Shown here piece by piece: positions 9,801 through 16,926 of a DNA stretch of 64,000 nucleotides. The stretch's first letter is position 1. Each line of letters begins with the position of its first letter. This stretch comes from Bradyrhizobium arachidis. Lineage in GTDB: Bacteria > Pseudomonadota > Alphaproteobacteria > Rhizobiales > Xanthobacteraceae. A program made the translations under genes and the position numbers. The notes below the pieces were generated by a model that searched no databases, was not told where the DNA came from, and worked only from the letters and a program-made list of their open reading frames with translations. Location: NCBI RefSeq assembly GCF_024758505.1, contig NZ_CP077970.1:7378001-7442000 (forward strand), given 5' to 3'.

Positions 9801-10033
9801 GGCAGTTCCTGGAGCTTCTTCTCGATGGGGTCGGAGACCTGGGTCTGCATCTCCTGCGCGGTTGCGCCGGGCCAGATCACGGAGACGTTGACCACCTTCA
9901 CCGTGAAGAACGGGTCTTCGGCGCGGCCGAGCTTCTCATAGGAGAAGAAACCGGCGACGCCGAGCATGACCATCAGGAACAGCACCAGCGTGGGGTGGCT
10001 GACCGCCCAGGCCGAAAGGTTGAAGCGCTTCAT
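6893..10033 (-). CDS. RND efflux pump inner-membrane transporter (HAE1/AcrB-like superfamily)
   Basis: Proton-driven inner-membrane transporter of 1046 residues, the usual RND length. The N-terminal membrane segment (LVLFLMVMLGVAGFFSYEKL) is followed by the large periplasmic loop and a second membrane bundle. RND motifs are visible, including GLLVDDAIIAVEMMV with the paired Asp residues of the proton relay, and a second bundle with ALAGMIMRNAVILVDQIE. The ATG at 10033 (MKRFNLSAW) is preferred over one 30 bases upstream because GGAGAG precedes it at normal spacing. It pairs with the adaptor upstream and the TetR gene downstream. No outer-membrane channel gene is adjacent, so the pump presumably borrows one. 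Substrates cannot be inferred. Confidence 0.95.
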   Translation of the reverse strand: MKRFNLSAWAVSHPTLVLFLMVMLGVAGFFSYEKLGRAEDPFFTVKVVNVSVIWPGATAQEMQTQVSDPIEKKLQELPYFEKVQTYSKPAFTAMQVTFRDNTPAKDVPYLFYLLRKKLADVQGQLPQGILGPVVNDEFSDVDSILYMMTGDGADYAQLKKTSEGFRQRLLKVPGVTKVDVYGNQDERIFVEFSHAKLATLGITPQALFDSLAKQNNVTPAGTVETSSQRVPLRVTGALDGVKAVAETPVESNGRVFRLGDIATVTHGYVDPPSFVVRQEGKPAIGIGVVTAKGANILELGKEVEKATAEFMKAVPQGIEVNLIADQPKVVEHAVGEFVHSFVEALAIVLFVSFLALGWRTGIVVALSVPLVLGIVFIVMNTMSLDLHRITLGALIIALGLLVDDAIIAVEMMVVKMEQGWDRVRAASFAWESTAFPMLTGTLVTAAGFLPIGFANSAVGEYAGGIFWIVAISLVASWFVAVIFTPYIGVKLLPDMKGHAHHDPHAVYETRMYRGLRAIVQWCVNHRITVVAATVGIFIASIVGFGHVQQQFFPLSERPELFFQLRLPEGTAFNVTEKSVKKAETLLKDDRDIATYTSYVGQGSPRFWLGLNPQLPNEAFAEIVIVAKGVEARERIKAKIETAVADGMLSEARVRVDRFNFGPPVGFPVQFRVIGPDANKVREIAYQVRDVMRQNKNVKDVQLDWNEQSPYLKLVVDQDRARAMGLTPQDVSQALAMLISGAQVTTVRDGIEKVGVVARAIPSERLDLGSVGDLTITSRNGVAVPLQQVAKIEYAHEEPILWRRNRDMAITVRSDVVDGVQAPDVTSQITPKLQQIKDYLEPAYRIEPGGAFEESAKGNASIFVLFPLMVMVMLTLLMIQLQSFSRLILVFLTAPLGIVGASLGLNVANQPFGFVALLGLIALAGMIMRNAVILVDQIETDVSHGLTRGEAIVEATVRRARPVVLTALAAILAMIPLSRSAFWGPMAITIMGGLFVATFLTLLYLPGLYALWFRKSLDEAGTPEQPAAAPQHGSDAETAFPLAEAAE

Positions 10034-10105
10034 CGCACTCTCCGGGGATGACCCAATTGCCAAAACTCAGACGACCAGCCCTGACGTATCAGTCCTTGCG
10101 AGGAA

Positions 10106-10290
10106 GCGAAGCGATCCAGGGGGCTGGGCAGGTTCTGGATCGCTTCGCCGCTTCTGCCGCCGCATTTGCGCGGACAGCGGAAACTCACTCGCAGGAGTAA
10201 CTCTTTTCCTTGTCGTTCCGGGATGGTCCGAAGGACCAGACCCGGAACCTCGAGATTCCGGGTTCGCGCTAACGCGCGTCCCGGAATGAC
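10106..10290. repeat. Two intergenic palindromic repeats inside the efflux operon
   Basis: The first element has 14-base perfect arms (10106-10119 and 10135-10148, GCGAAGCGATCCAG). The second (10212-10290) is an imperfect palindrome of the TTCCGGG...CCCGGAA family. Both lie in the 261-base gap between adaptor and pump genes, so the adaptor-pump mRNA would contain two large hairpins. Confidence 0.8.
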
Positions 10291-10294
10291 CAAA

Positions 10295-11401
10295 TTAAAA
10301 AGACAGAGACGAGACGACCCGCACCTTCTGGCTCGGATCGAGTTTCTGCACGCCGAGAGCGACGATCTTGGCGCCCTCCTCCACGCCGCCGGTGATGACG
10401 ACGTCGTTGCTCTCGTAGGATTTCACCGTGACCGGCTTCAGCGTCACCGCGCCGTTGTCGTCGACGACATAGAAGGAGGGCTTGCCGCCTTCGTTGAACA
10501 GCGCCGACAGCGGCAGCCGTGCGACGCGCTCGGTTGCGGCGTCCGTCAGCGTCAGCGTCGCCGTCATGCCCAGCGCGACCTTGTCGTCGGCTTCGGGCAG
10601 CGAAAATTTTGCGAGATAGGTACGCGTCGCGGGATCGGCGGTCGGCGCGATCTCGCGCAGCCTTGCGACGTACTTCTTGTTCGGTTCCGACCAAAGAGTG
10701 ACGCTGGCGGCGCCCGACTTGGCGCGTCCGACCAGCGTCTCAGGGACCGCGACGACCGCTTCCTTCTCGGCAAAGCGGGCGACACGGATCGAAGCCTGGC
10801 CTGCGGCAACCACCTGGCCGGGCTCGATCTGCGTTGCGGTGACGACGCCACGGGCGTCGGCAACGAGCGTCGCGTAGGAAAGGGAATTCTTGGTCAGCTC
10901 GACCGAGCGCTCGGCCCGGTTCAACCGCGCACGCGCCTCATCGGCTGCGGCACGGCTCGAATCCATCTGGGCGTCGGTGGTCCAGCCCTTGGCGCGCAGA
11001 TCCTTGGCGCGCTGCTCGGCGGCGGCGGCCTGCGCCAGCACGCCGGTCGCGGCGGTCTGCTCGGCCACGGCCTGCTCGGCCTGCAGTTTCAGGTCGACCT
11101 CATCCAAGGTCGCAAGCGCCTGCCCGACCTCGACGGTCTGGCCGACCTCAACCAGGCGCTTGGCCACCTTGCCGGCGACGCGAAAGCCAAGGTCGCTCTC
11201 GATCCGGGGCCGAATCGTGCCGACGAAGCTGCGTTCCGGCGTTTCGGCCTCGAAATGGGCGGTGGCGACCAGAACCGGCCGCGGCGGCTCGGCTTTCTGG
11301 GCGACGGTATCATTGCACCCAGCCAGCGCAACGGCCATCAGGGCCAGCGAGGCACCTGCCAAGAGCCTAGAATAGCTCGACAAAATCGACCGGACGAACA
11401 T
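10295..11401 (-). CDS. RND efflux periplasmic adaptor (membrane fusion protein), lipoprotein
   Basis: Adaptor of 368 residues linking an RND pump to an outer-membrane channel. The N-terminus is a lipoprotein signal ending in VALAGC, so Cys is probably lipidated. A lipoyl-like hairpin follows (RIESDLGFRVAGKVAKRLVE), then a coiled-coil rich in Ala and Glu (about residues 80-150) and the beta-barrel region with GMTATLTLTDAA. The ATG at 11401 is chosen because it begins the signal peptide and has GGGAG upstream; an upstream start at 11449 would bury it. It is the first gene of the efflux unit. Confidence 0.93.
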   Translation of the reverse strand: MFVRSILSSYSRLLAGASLALMAVALAGCNDTVAQKAEPPRPVLVATAHFEAETPERSFVGTIRPRIESDLGFRVAGKVAKRLVEVGQTVEVGQALATLDEVDLKLQAEQAVAEQTAATGVLAQAAAAEQRAKDLRAKGWTTDAQMDSSRAAADEARARLNRAERSVELTKNSLSYATLVADARGVVTATQIEPGQVVAAGQASIRVARFAEKEAVVAVPETLVGRAKSGAASVTLWSEPNKKYVARLREIAPTADPATRTYLAKFSLPEADDKVALGMTATLTLTDAATERVARLPLSALFNEGGKPSFYVVDDNGAVTLKPVTVKSYESNDVVITGGVEEGAKIVALGVQKLDPSQKVRVVSSLSF

Positions 11402-11448
11402 TGGAGGACACTCCCTGCGGCTGCGTGCTGTGGAATGTCGAGTAATCA

Positions 11449-11479
11449 CTGATAAAAGTCAATAATCGTCAGTCATCAG
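11449..11479. promoter_or_regulatory. Candidate operator/promoter of the efflux operon
   Basis: An AT-rich stretch upstream of the adaptor gene carries a CTGAT...ATCAG inverted pair (11449-11453, 11475-11479). It encloses a TTGACT box read on the minus strand. The internal TCGTCAGTC is repeated next to the TetR gene. It would be a natural TetR target, but the symmetry is weak. Confidence 0.3.
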
Positions 11480-11559
11480 AAAAACGTGAGCGTTAATGTA
11501 TAGTGGAGGGAATTGACGGGGGTTCCCGCTTATGAGGGTGAGGCACGGGGGAGCGAGCA

Positions 11560-11979
11560 ATGGGCAGGGCAGGCCAATCGATAGCGCCGTTACGGAGCTC
11601 GCTGGTGCGCGCCGCCCTGGCCGCCGTCGTGATCGCCTGCGGCCTGTCCTTGCGCTGGTATGGCTTCCCGCTCGGACTCCCCGCCTTCGTCGTGAAATAT
11701 GGTGGCTCACTGTTGTGGGCGACGATGGTCTTCCTGCTCGTCGGCGTGCTGCTGCCGCGCCTGACGCGGATGCAGATTGCCATGGCTGCGATGGCGATCG
11801 CGATCGTGGTCGAGCTTTCTCGCCTCGTGCATGCACCGTGGCTCGACGCGTTCAGGCTCACCACGGCGGGCGCCTTGTTGCTCGGAAGGATCTTCTCGCT
11901 GTGGAATATCGCAGCTTACGCGATCGGCATTTTAGTCGGAGTTTGGATCGACCGTCTCGCCGCGATGCGTCGTGCGTAG
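11560..11979 (+). CDS. DUF2809 family membrane protein
   Basis: Small integral membrane protein of 139 residues with about four hydrophobic segments (around residues 15-35, 40-65, 70-88 and 110-132). The sequence RLVHAPWLDAFRLT followed by LLLGRIFSLWNIAAYAIG is characteristic of DUF2809 proteins, whose function is unknown. It is divergent from the efflux adaptor gene and appears monocistronic. Its stop codon lies inside the left arm of a downstream inverted repeat that may act as a terminator. Confidence 0.8.
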   Translation: MGRAGQSIAPLRSSLVRAALAAVVIACGLSLRWYGFPLGLPAFVVKYGGSLLWATMVFLLVGVLLPRLTRMQIAMAAMAIAIVVELSRLVHAPWLDAFRLTTAGALLLGRIFSLWNIAAYAIGILVGVWIDRLAAMRRA

Positions 11980-12037
11980 GGTGGGTTACGCCGCGCGGAT
12001 TGCGCATCGCGCAGCCACGAGGCTAACCCACCCTACG
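11975..12037. repeat. Inverted repeat, GTAGGGTGGG family
   Basis: Perfect 14-base arms CGTAGGGTGGGTTA (11975-11988) and its complement (12024-12037). The same family occurs at 22303-22394. The left arm overlaps the stop of the DUF2809 gene and the right arm approaches the convergent YcaQ-like gene, so it may end transcription in both directions. Confidence 0.85.
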
Positions 12038-12059
12038 AGTCCTCGCAGCCTCGAACCGC

Positions 12060-13226
12060 TCAATCCGCCAATTGAAACCGTTCGAAACGATCGAGCTCCT
12101 CCTCGATCACGCGCTTCAATTCCTTGCGCGCCGCGGTCTTCCTGCCCTGCCCGACCCAATTCCATTTCTGCATCAAGAGCTTCTTGTTCTGCCGGTCGGC
12201 CTTGAGATCGAGCGCGGCGACAACCTCGTCGCCGACCAGCACGGGAAGAGCGAAATAGCCGAGCTTGCGCTTTGCCTTCGGCACATAGGCCTCGAACAGA
12301 TGCTCATAGTCGAAGAACAGATGCGTGCGCTTGCGCTGGATGATGAGCGGGTCGAACGGCGAGAGGATGTGTACGAGATCGGACGGCACGCCCTCGCCGC
12401 TCGCCTCGAGTGCGGCGGGCTCGGCCCAATGCTCCTGCTTGCCGCTACCCTCGAGCGCGACGGGCACCAGCGCGCCGCGGCGGATGCGGCTTGCGATGGC
12501 GCGACGCACGGCCGGCTTGCTCGGCGCGTCGAGATGGCAGATCGAATCCAGACTGATCACACCCTGCGCCCGCAGCGCGCGATCGAGCAGATAGTTTGCG
12601 ATCTCGGTGCCTGAGGCCGGTTTCGGCGGCTTGTCCCAGCCGAAATGGCGCGTCATCAGCTCATAGGTCTTGAGCATGCCCTGGCGGGCACTGATCGTCA
12701 CGACGCCGGTGTAGAAGGCAAGCTGCAGCGCCCGCTTCGAGGGCTTTCGGCTCTGCCACAAATGCTCCTTCTCGGTGAGCACGTCGTCCTCGATGTCGCG
12801 GATCGTGAGCGGACCGGCGCGAACCAGCCGCATCACCTTGCGCGTGTCGGCCGGCGTCACCGATGCGTACCATTTGTGTCCGTCCCGCCGGTGCTCGCGC
12901 ATCGCCGGCAGGAAGAAACGAAAGTCCCTTGAAGGCACGTAGGACAGCGCATGGGTCCAGTATTCGAACACGCTTCTGTCGGCGCTCTGGGCCTGCTGCA
13001 GGTCGGCGCGACGATAGGCGGGAATACGGCTGAACAGAATATGGTGATGGCAGCGCTCGATCACGTTGATGGTGTCGATCTGCACATAGCCGAGATGGGC
13101 AACGGCATCGGCGACCGCCTGCGGCCCCTCCCCGAACGGCGCGCGCGTATCCAGCCGCTGCGCACGCAGCCAGATCTGCCGGCCTTGGGTCTTGGTGAGC
13201 GGGAGAGGTTTTGGCGCGCGGGACAT
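12060..13226 (-). CDS. YcaQ/AlkZ-like winged-helix DNA glycosylase
   Basis: Protein of 388 residues of the HTH_42 family, DNA glycosylases that in Escherichia coli (YcaQ) and Streptomyces (AlkZ) remove bulky or cross-linked purine adducts. The family signature LGYVQIDTINVIERCHHH near residues 45-62 contains the Q-x-D catalytic motif (Gln-Ile-Asp). ADLQQAQSADRSVFEYWTHA and several winged-helix segments follow. The ATG at 13226 (MSRAPKPLPLTKTQ) is preferred over one at 13268. It converges on the DUF2809 gene with a hairpin between. Family assignment is strong; the exact lesion is unknown. Confidence 0.87.
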   Translation of the reverse strand: MSRAPKPLPLTKTQGRQIWLRAQRLDTRAPFGEGPQAVADAVAHLGYVQIDTINVIERCHHHILFSRIPAYRRADLQQAQSADRSVFEYWTHALSYVPSRDFRFFLPAMREHRRDGHKWYASVTPADTRKVMRLVRAGPLTIRDIEDDVLTEKEHLWQSRKPSKRALQLAFYTGVVTISARQGMLKTYELMTRHFGWDKPPKPASGTEIANYLLDRALRAQGVISLDSICHLDAPSKPAVRRAIASRIRRGALVPVALEGSGKQEHWAEPAALEASGEGVPSDLVHILSPFDPLIIQRKRTHLFFDYEHLFEAYVPKAKRKLGYFALPVLVGDEVVAALDLKADRQNKKLLMQKWNWVGQGRKTAARKELKRVIEEELDRFERFQLAD

Positions 13227-13323
13227 TGCAAGACGCAATGTAGCGGGATTCGCGCGAGGAGAGGCCAAAGAAAAAGCCGCGCTGCCAGTTGCTGACAGCG
13301 CGGCCGGGTCGTGCGAGCGGCGA

Positions 13324-13572
13324 CTATTTCGACGCCATCGCCTTCTGCGCCTTCATGTAGTGCATGCAGGCGCCGCGCATGTTGCCCTTGCTCATATCGG
13401 TGTTGGCCATGGACATCTCCTTGTTCATGGCCATCTTGGCCGGCGTATCCGCCGTGGTGGTCATCATGGCGGCGGATTTCACCATGTTGTCCTTGGTGCA
13501 CGCCATCATCGCGGCGGATGCAGGCGACAGGGTGAACGCGACAAAGGCTGCGGCGGTCAGCAAAAACTTCAT
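13324..13572 (-). CDS. Small Met-rich secreted protein, unknown function
   Basis: Eighty-two residues starting with a clear Sec signal peptide (MKFLLTAAAFVAFTLSPASA, cut near residue 20). The mature part of about 62 residues is rich in Met (15 Met in the whole chain) and Lys, with two Cys (CTKD and GACMHY). I do not recognise a family with certainty. Methionine-rich periplasmic peptides can bind copper or silver, but that is a guess from composition. A GGAGGAG ribosome-binding site precedes the ATG. Confidence 0.75.
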   Translation of the reverse strand: MKFLLTAAAFVAFTLSPASAAMMACTKDNMVKSAAMMTTTADTPAKMAMNKEMSMANTDMSKGNMRGACMHYMKAQKAMASK

Positions 13573-13690
13573 CGGAAACGTCTCCTCCGTAAAACGAAAC
13601 CGGCGTCATGCCGGCATTCGCAACTACGCATTCTCCGCCCGGAATGTTTCGTGGAGAGGATATTTTCTTTGCTGCGGTGCGAAGTTTGCG

Positions 13691-14005
13691 TCAGCGCCCC
13701 GTCTTTGGCGCCTTGACCCTGTCACCGACGCTGCCCGTGGCCATGTCGCCCTCGCAGGATGCCTTGCCGCGCTCCGCAGCCTGGCAGCGATAGACGCTGC
13801 CGGTCAGCCGATCGACCAGCCACATATTCTCTTCGGTCGGGCCTTCGACGCCGACATAGCGGTTGGCGACGCCTGTGATCAGCGTCGACAGCAGGATCGC
13901 AATCGCAATCATGGCTGCGCCGATATAGACGGGCATTGAACTCTGGGAAGCTGTCCGATCCGGCAGGCCACCACGATTGAACTGATACTCACTCGGCCTT
14001 GGCAC
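13691..14005 (-). CDS. Hypothetical single-pass membrane protein
   Basis: About 104 residues with one transmembrane segment (YIGAAMIAIAILLSTLITGV, residues about 27-46) and a short C-terminal domain containing two Cys (VYRCQAAERGKASCEGD). No known family is recognised. The GTG start at 14005 is uncertain; an internal ATG at 13936 would begin just before the membrane segment. It runs in the same direction as the Met-rich protein gene with 118 bases between them. The 190 bases upstream (14006-14195) show nothing definite. Confidence 0.6.
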   Translation of the reverse strand: MPRPSEYQFNRGGLPDRTASQSSMPVYIGAAMIAIAILLSTLITGVANRYVGVEGPTEENMWLVDRLTGSVYRCQAAERGKASCEGDMATGSVGDRVKAPKTGR

Positions 14006-14195
14006 TGGATGAAACCCGGCTCCCTCTCTGCGTTACGTTTCCTGTCAGGCCAATTTTGCTAGGCGCGCTTCTGGCCGATTTGTTGTTCGCACGCTGGCCT
14101 TCAGGCGACGGCTTTGCGACAAACGGTTAGCAAAGGTTTCTGAGGCGAATAAGGCGGCTCATGCCGAGGACCGCCTCTGCTTCGCCCTTCGCTTC

Positions 14196-15608
14196 TCAGC
14201 GGCGGCCGAACAATCCACCCATCATGCCACCGAGCAGGCCGCCGGGACCGCCCATCCCGCCACCGCCACCGCCGCCGCTACCATAGTAGCGCCGACCACT
14301 GCCACCCGAGGACCGGCGGCGCGCTGGCTCATCGTCCGCCGAGTCGGAGGAGGCGGTGCGGGCAGAGACGATCTCGGACAGCAGCGCCTTGTGCTGGAGC
14401 TTGTTGAGGTAGCCGGTGGCGGGATAGCCGCGTGCGGCCTGCCAGCGCCTGATCACGGAACGGGTCTCGTCGTCGAACTTGCCGGTCGCCTTGACGTCGA
14501 AGCCAAGCCCGGTGAGGCGGCGCTGCACGTCGCGGCGCAGGCCCTTGTCGAGACCGATCTGGTCTTCGGACACTTGATTGGCTTCGTCAGTGAAGGTCGC
14601 CGGATCGATCCCGGTCGAAAGGTTGCGGGTGGCGGTGGACGGACCATCCTGCAACACCGCAATGCGGGCCAGTGCGATCGATTTGAACGTGCCGTTCGGA
14701 TAGCTGGTGAGATAGGCGTTGAGCTCTTCCACCTTGTTGGAATCCTTGATCGAGCGCCAGAACTCCAACTCGACGTCGGAACTCTGCTTGGTCGCAGCCG
14801 ACGCCGACGGGTTCGAGGTCTCGGCCGTGGCCGGCACTCCAACCGGATTGAGATAGACGTTGCCGGTGAGGTTGGTATGGCCCCAGGGCAATTGCCCCTT
14901 GCTGGTCTCGTCACTGACCTGGGCGCGGACCTTGGTCATCGCCTGCTGGATCTCGACGCCGGGCTGGGCAATGTTGGCGACCAGCGCGCGGGTGAACGGG
15001 CTGTTGGTGCCAGCTTCGCCGTCGAGTGCGGTCTGGCCGGGGCCGGTCGCAAAGGCAATCAGCGTGCCCTCGCCCGACTTCATCTCGGCAAGGCCGGTCT
15101 GCACGCTGACGGTGCGCGTGGCCTTGGCCGAGCGGATCTTTGCCGCGAACGGGTTGTCACGGCAGGCATCCAGGAACACCAGCTTGACCTTCGCATCCGC
15201 CATGGTCTGATCGAGCGTGACGTCGACATTGATCGCCGCACCCAGCTTGACGTCCATCTCGGATTTCAAATCGGCGTCGATCGGCAACAGGTAGTTGATG
15301 CCATTCACGGCAATGCCGTGGCCGGCATAGAAGAACACGGCGACATCGGCGCCTTCGCTCTTCTTGCCGAATTCCAGGAGCTTTGCCGTCATGGCGTCGC
15401 GGGTGAGATTGGCACCTTCGACCACCTCGAAGCCGACATTGCGCAGCACCCTGGCCATCGATTTGGAATCGATCGCGGGGTTGGGAAGCTGCGGGACATT
15501 CTTGTAAGCGGCGTTGCCGACCACGAAGGCGACGCGCTTGTCGGCAGAAGCTGCGTTCGCGCTGACCAGAAATGCTGCGACTGAAATTGCTGCGATCAAG
15601 AAGCGCAT
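14196..15608 (-). CDS. Secreted caspase-like (peptidase C14/metacaspase-type) protein
   Basis: Protein of 470 residues with a Sec signal peptide (MRFLIAAISVAAFLVSANA) followed directly by a caspase-type p20 domain. The catalytic dyad is visible: His97 in FFYAGHGIAV and Cys149 in VFLDACRDNPF. A central linker is followed, around residues 310-400, by a domain with GLRRDVQRRLTGLGFD and DDETRSVIRRWQ that resembles peptidoglycan-binding repeats. The C-terminus is a Gly-rich tail of about 35 residues. The ATG at 15608 is chosen over one at 15614 because AGGGGAG lies 7 bases before it. It diverges from the OmpA-like gene, with a symmetrical site in its own upstream region. The physiological role of such orthocaspases is unclear. 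Confidence 0.87.
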   Translation of the reverse strand: MRFLIAAISVAAFLVSANAASADKRVAFVVGNAAYKNVPQLPNPAIDSKSMARVLRNVGFEVVEGANLTRDAMTAKLLEFGKKSEGADVAVFFYAGHGIAVNGINYLLPIDADLKSEMDVKLGAAINVDVTLDQTMADAKVKLVFLDACRDNPFAAKIRSAKATRTVSVQTGLAEMKSGEGTLIAFATGPGQTALDGEAGTNSPFTRALVANIAQPGVEIQQAMTKVRAQVSDETSKGQLPWGHTNLTGNVYLNPVGVPATAETSNPSASAATKQSSDVELEFWRSIKDSNKVEELNAYLTSYPNGTFKSIALARIAVLQDGPSTATRNLSTGIDPATFTDEANQVSEDQIGLDKGLRRDVQRRLTGLGFDVKATGKFDDETRSVIRRWQAARGYPATGYLNKLQHKALLSEIVSARTASSDSADDEPARRRSSGGSGRRYYGSGGGGGGGMGGPGGLLGGMMGGLFGRR

Positions 15609-15692
15609 GATCATTCTCCCCTGATCAAACTTCCTCGCTGCCCTCGGATCCGATCCGATGGATGCAATTTGACCCAGTCCACGAAAATGCGA

Positions 15693-15708
15693 TGTGATCT
15701 GGATCACT
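15693..15708. promoter_or_regulatory. Symmetrical TGTGAT-N4-ATCACT site upstream of caspase-like gene
   Basis: Near-perfect palindrome resembling the CRP/FNR superfamily consensus TGTGA-N6-TCACA. It lies 85 bases upstream of the caspase-like start. A partner lies at 16047-16064 before the divergent OmpA-like gene. Confidence 0.5.
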
Positions 15709-16046
15709 CGGGGATTTCTGCTGCTCGAACCAAGCTGGAAGACGCTGCGACGTCTGCTCTTCGGGCTGCATTGTGCAGCGGCAACAATCGGCTGGTGACG
15801 AGCAATGGCAGCGAGAATGTACCCGCCGGGGCGGCGAGTCCAGCGAGCATGATGCGGGCCGCAAGCATTGCTTCGAAAACGCGTAACAGAATCCGAGCCC
15901 TGCTCTCGGTGCTGAAAGTGACAGCCCCGCTTCCCGACCGGCGGAATGTTGCACTGGCGGCAGGCCAACTGCCGTTAACCGAACAGGCGCTTGGATCGTG
16001 ACCGGCTTCGGCGCCAAAATGCGCTTGGAAATCGGACCATTTTTGA

Positions 16047-16064
16047 ATGTGATCCGCATCACAT
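16047..16064. promoter_or_regulatory. Perfect ATGTGAT-N4-ATCACAT palindrome upstream of OmpA-like gene
   Basis: Seven-base perfect arms around CCGC match the CRP-type half-site arrangement TGTGA-N6-TCACA exactly. It is 71 bases upstream of the OmpA-like ATG, a plausible activator position. The protein that binds it is not known from this sequence. Confidence 0.55.
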
Positions 16065-16134
16065 CTGGCCATTTGAACCCGGCCTAGGCTCGCAGCATCA
16101 AATCGCCATCAGGCGTTACAGCGAGGATACGACA

Positions 16135-16776
16135 ATGACCCATTTCGATAAGTTCTTTGGACTGAAGGCGATTACCTTGACGGCCGCACTCTCTCTCTCG
16201 GCGGGCCTGGCTTTGGCCGGCGACAACGTGACGTCGGGCCAGATCCTGGATGCGTTGAAGCCGAAGGCGCCGGTGACCCGCGGCCTGTCCGCAGGTCCGC
16301 AGGCCGATCCGGCGGTGCAGGCCAAGGAATCCACTTTCCTCAACACCGTGCGCAACCGCCCGACGCGCTCGCTGTCGACCGGAGAGCGTGAACAGATCGC
16401 CGAACTTGCCGCCAGCAAGCCGAAAATCGATCTGGAGATCCAGTTCGACTACAACTCGGCCGACATCGCCAAGACCTCGGTGCCGTCGGTGCAGGCGCTC
16501 GGCAAGGCGCTCTCCGATCCGGCGCTCAAGGGCTCGACCTTCGTGGTCGCAGGTCACACCGATGCGATCGGCGGCGAAGAGTACAATCAGGGGCTCTCCG
16601 AGCGGCGCGCCGACACCATCAAGAAGTACCTGGTCCAGAACTACGGCCTCAACGGCACCGACCTCGTGACCGTCGGCTATGGCAAGACCAAGCTGAAGGA
16701 CACCGCCAATGGCGCCGACCCGATCAATCGTCGCGTCCAGGTCGTGAACATGGACACCAAGACGGCATCGAAATAG
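16135..16776 (+). CDS. OmpA family protein (peptidoglycan-associated C-terminal domain)
   Basis: Secreted envelope protein of 213 residues. A Sec signal peptide (LTAALSLSAGLALAGDN, cut near residue 25) is followed by a linker and a C-terminal OmpA domain. IQFDYNSADI, VAGHTDAIGGEEYNQGLSE, RRADTIKKYL and PINRRVQVV supply the peptidoglycan-binding Asp and Arg positions. There is no room for an N-terminal barrel, so it is a periplasmic or lipid-free OmpA-domain protein. The ATG at 16135 has GAGGAT upstream. A strong rho-independent terminator follows, so it is monocistronic. Confidence 0.9.
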   Translation: MTHFDKFFGLKAITLTAALSLSAGLALAGDNVTSGQILDALKPKAPVTRGLSAGPQADPAVQAKESTFLNTVRNRPTRSLSTGEREQIAELAASKPKIDLEIQFDYNSADIAKTSVPSVQALGKALSDPALKGSTFVVAGHTDAIGGEEYNQGLSERRADTIKKYLVQNYGLNGTDLVTVGYGKTKLKDTANGADPINRRVQVVNMDTKTASK

Positions 16777-16826
16777 CCGTCGCATTCAATCCGCCTGGTG
16801 CAAGAGCGCCGGGCGGATGCTCACGA

Positions 16827-16876
16827 GAGAGCCCCGTTCCGATGGGATCGGAGCGGGGCTCTCAATTCTTTTTTTG
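16827..16876 (+). terminator. Rho-independent terminator of the OmpA-like gene
   Basis: A ten-base perfect stem GAGAGCCCCG (16827-16836) pairs with 16854-16863 and is followed by AATTCTTTTTTT. It lies 50 bases after the stop. Confidence 0.9.
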
Positions 16877-16926
16877 ACGCGTTTTTCTGACGCGAACCGG
16901 TTTCCACTTCGCTCGAAAACGCTCTA
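16875..16926. repeat. Dispersed repeat, GACGCG...GCGAACCGGTTTCCACTTCGC type
   Basis: Shares its core (GCGAACCGGTNTCCACTTCGC) and AAAACGC flanks with 26219-26274 and 29701-29748. The copy supplies the last bases of the adjacent histidine kinase gene, whose TAG stop reads through its GCTCTAG end. Confidence 0.8.

Noticed and set aside
6815..10051. Plus-strand frames of 641 and 392 residues opposite the RND pump
   Set aside because: Composition is His/Arg/Asp-rich as in antisense shadows, with no recognisable domain.
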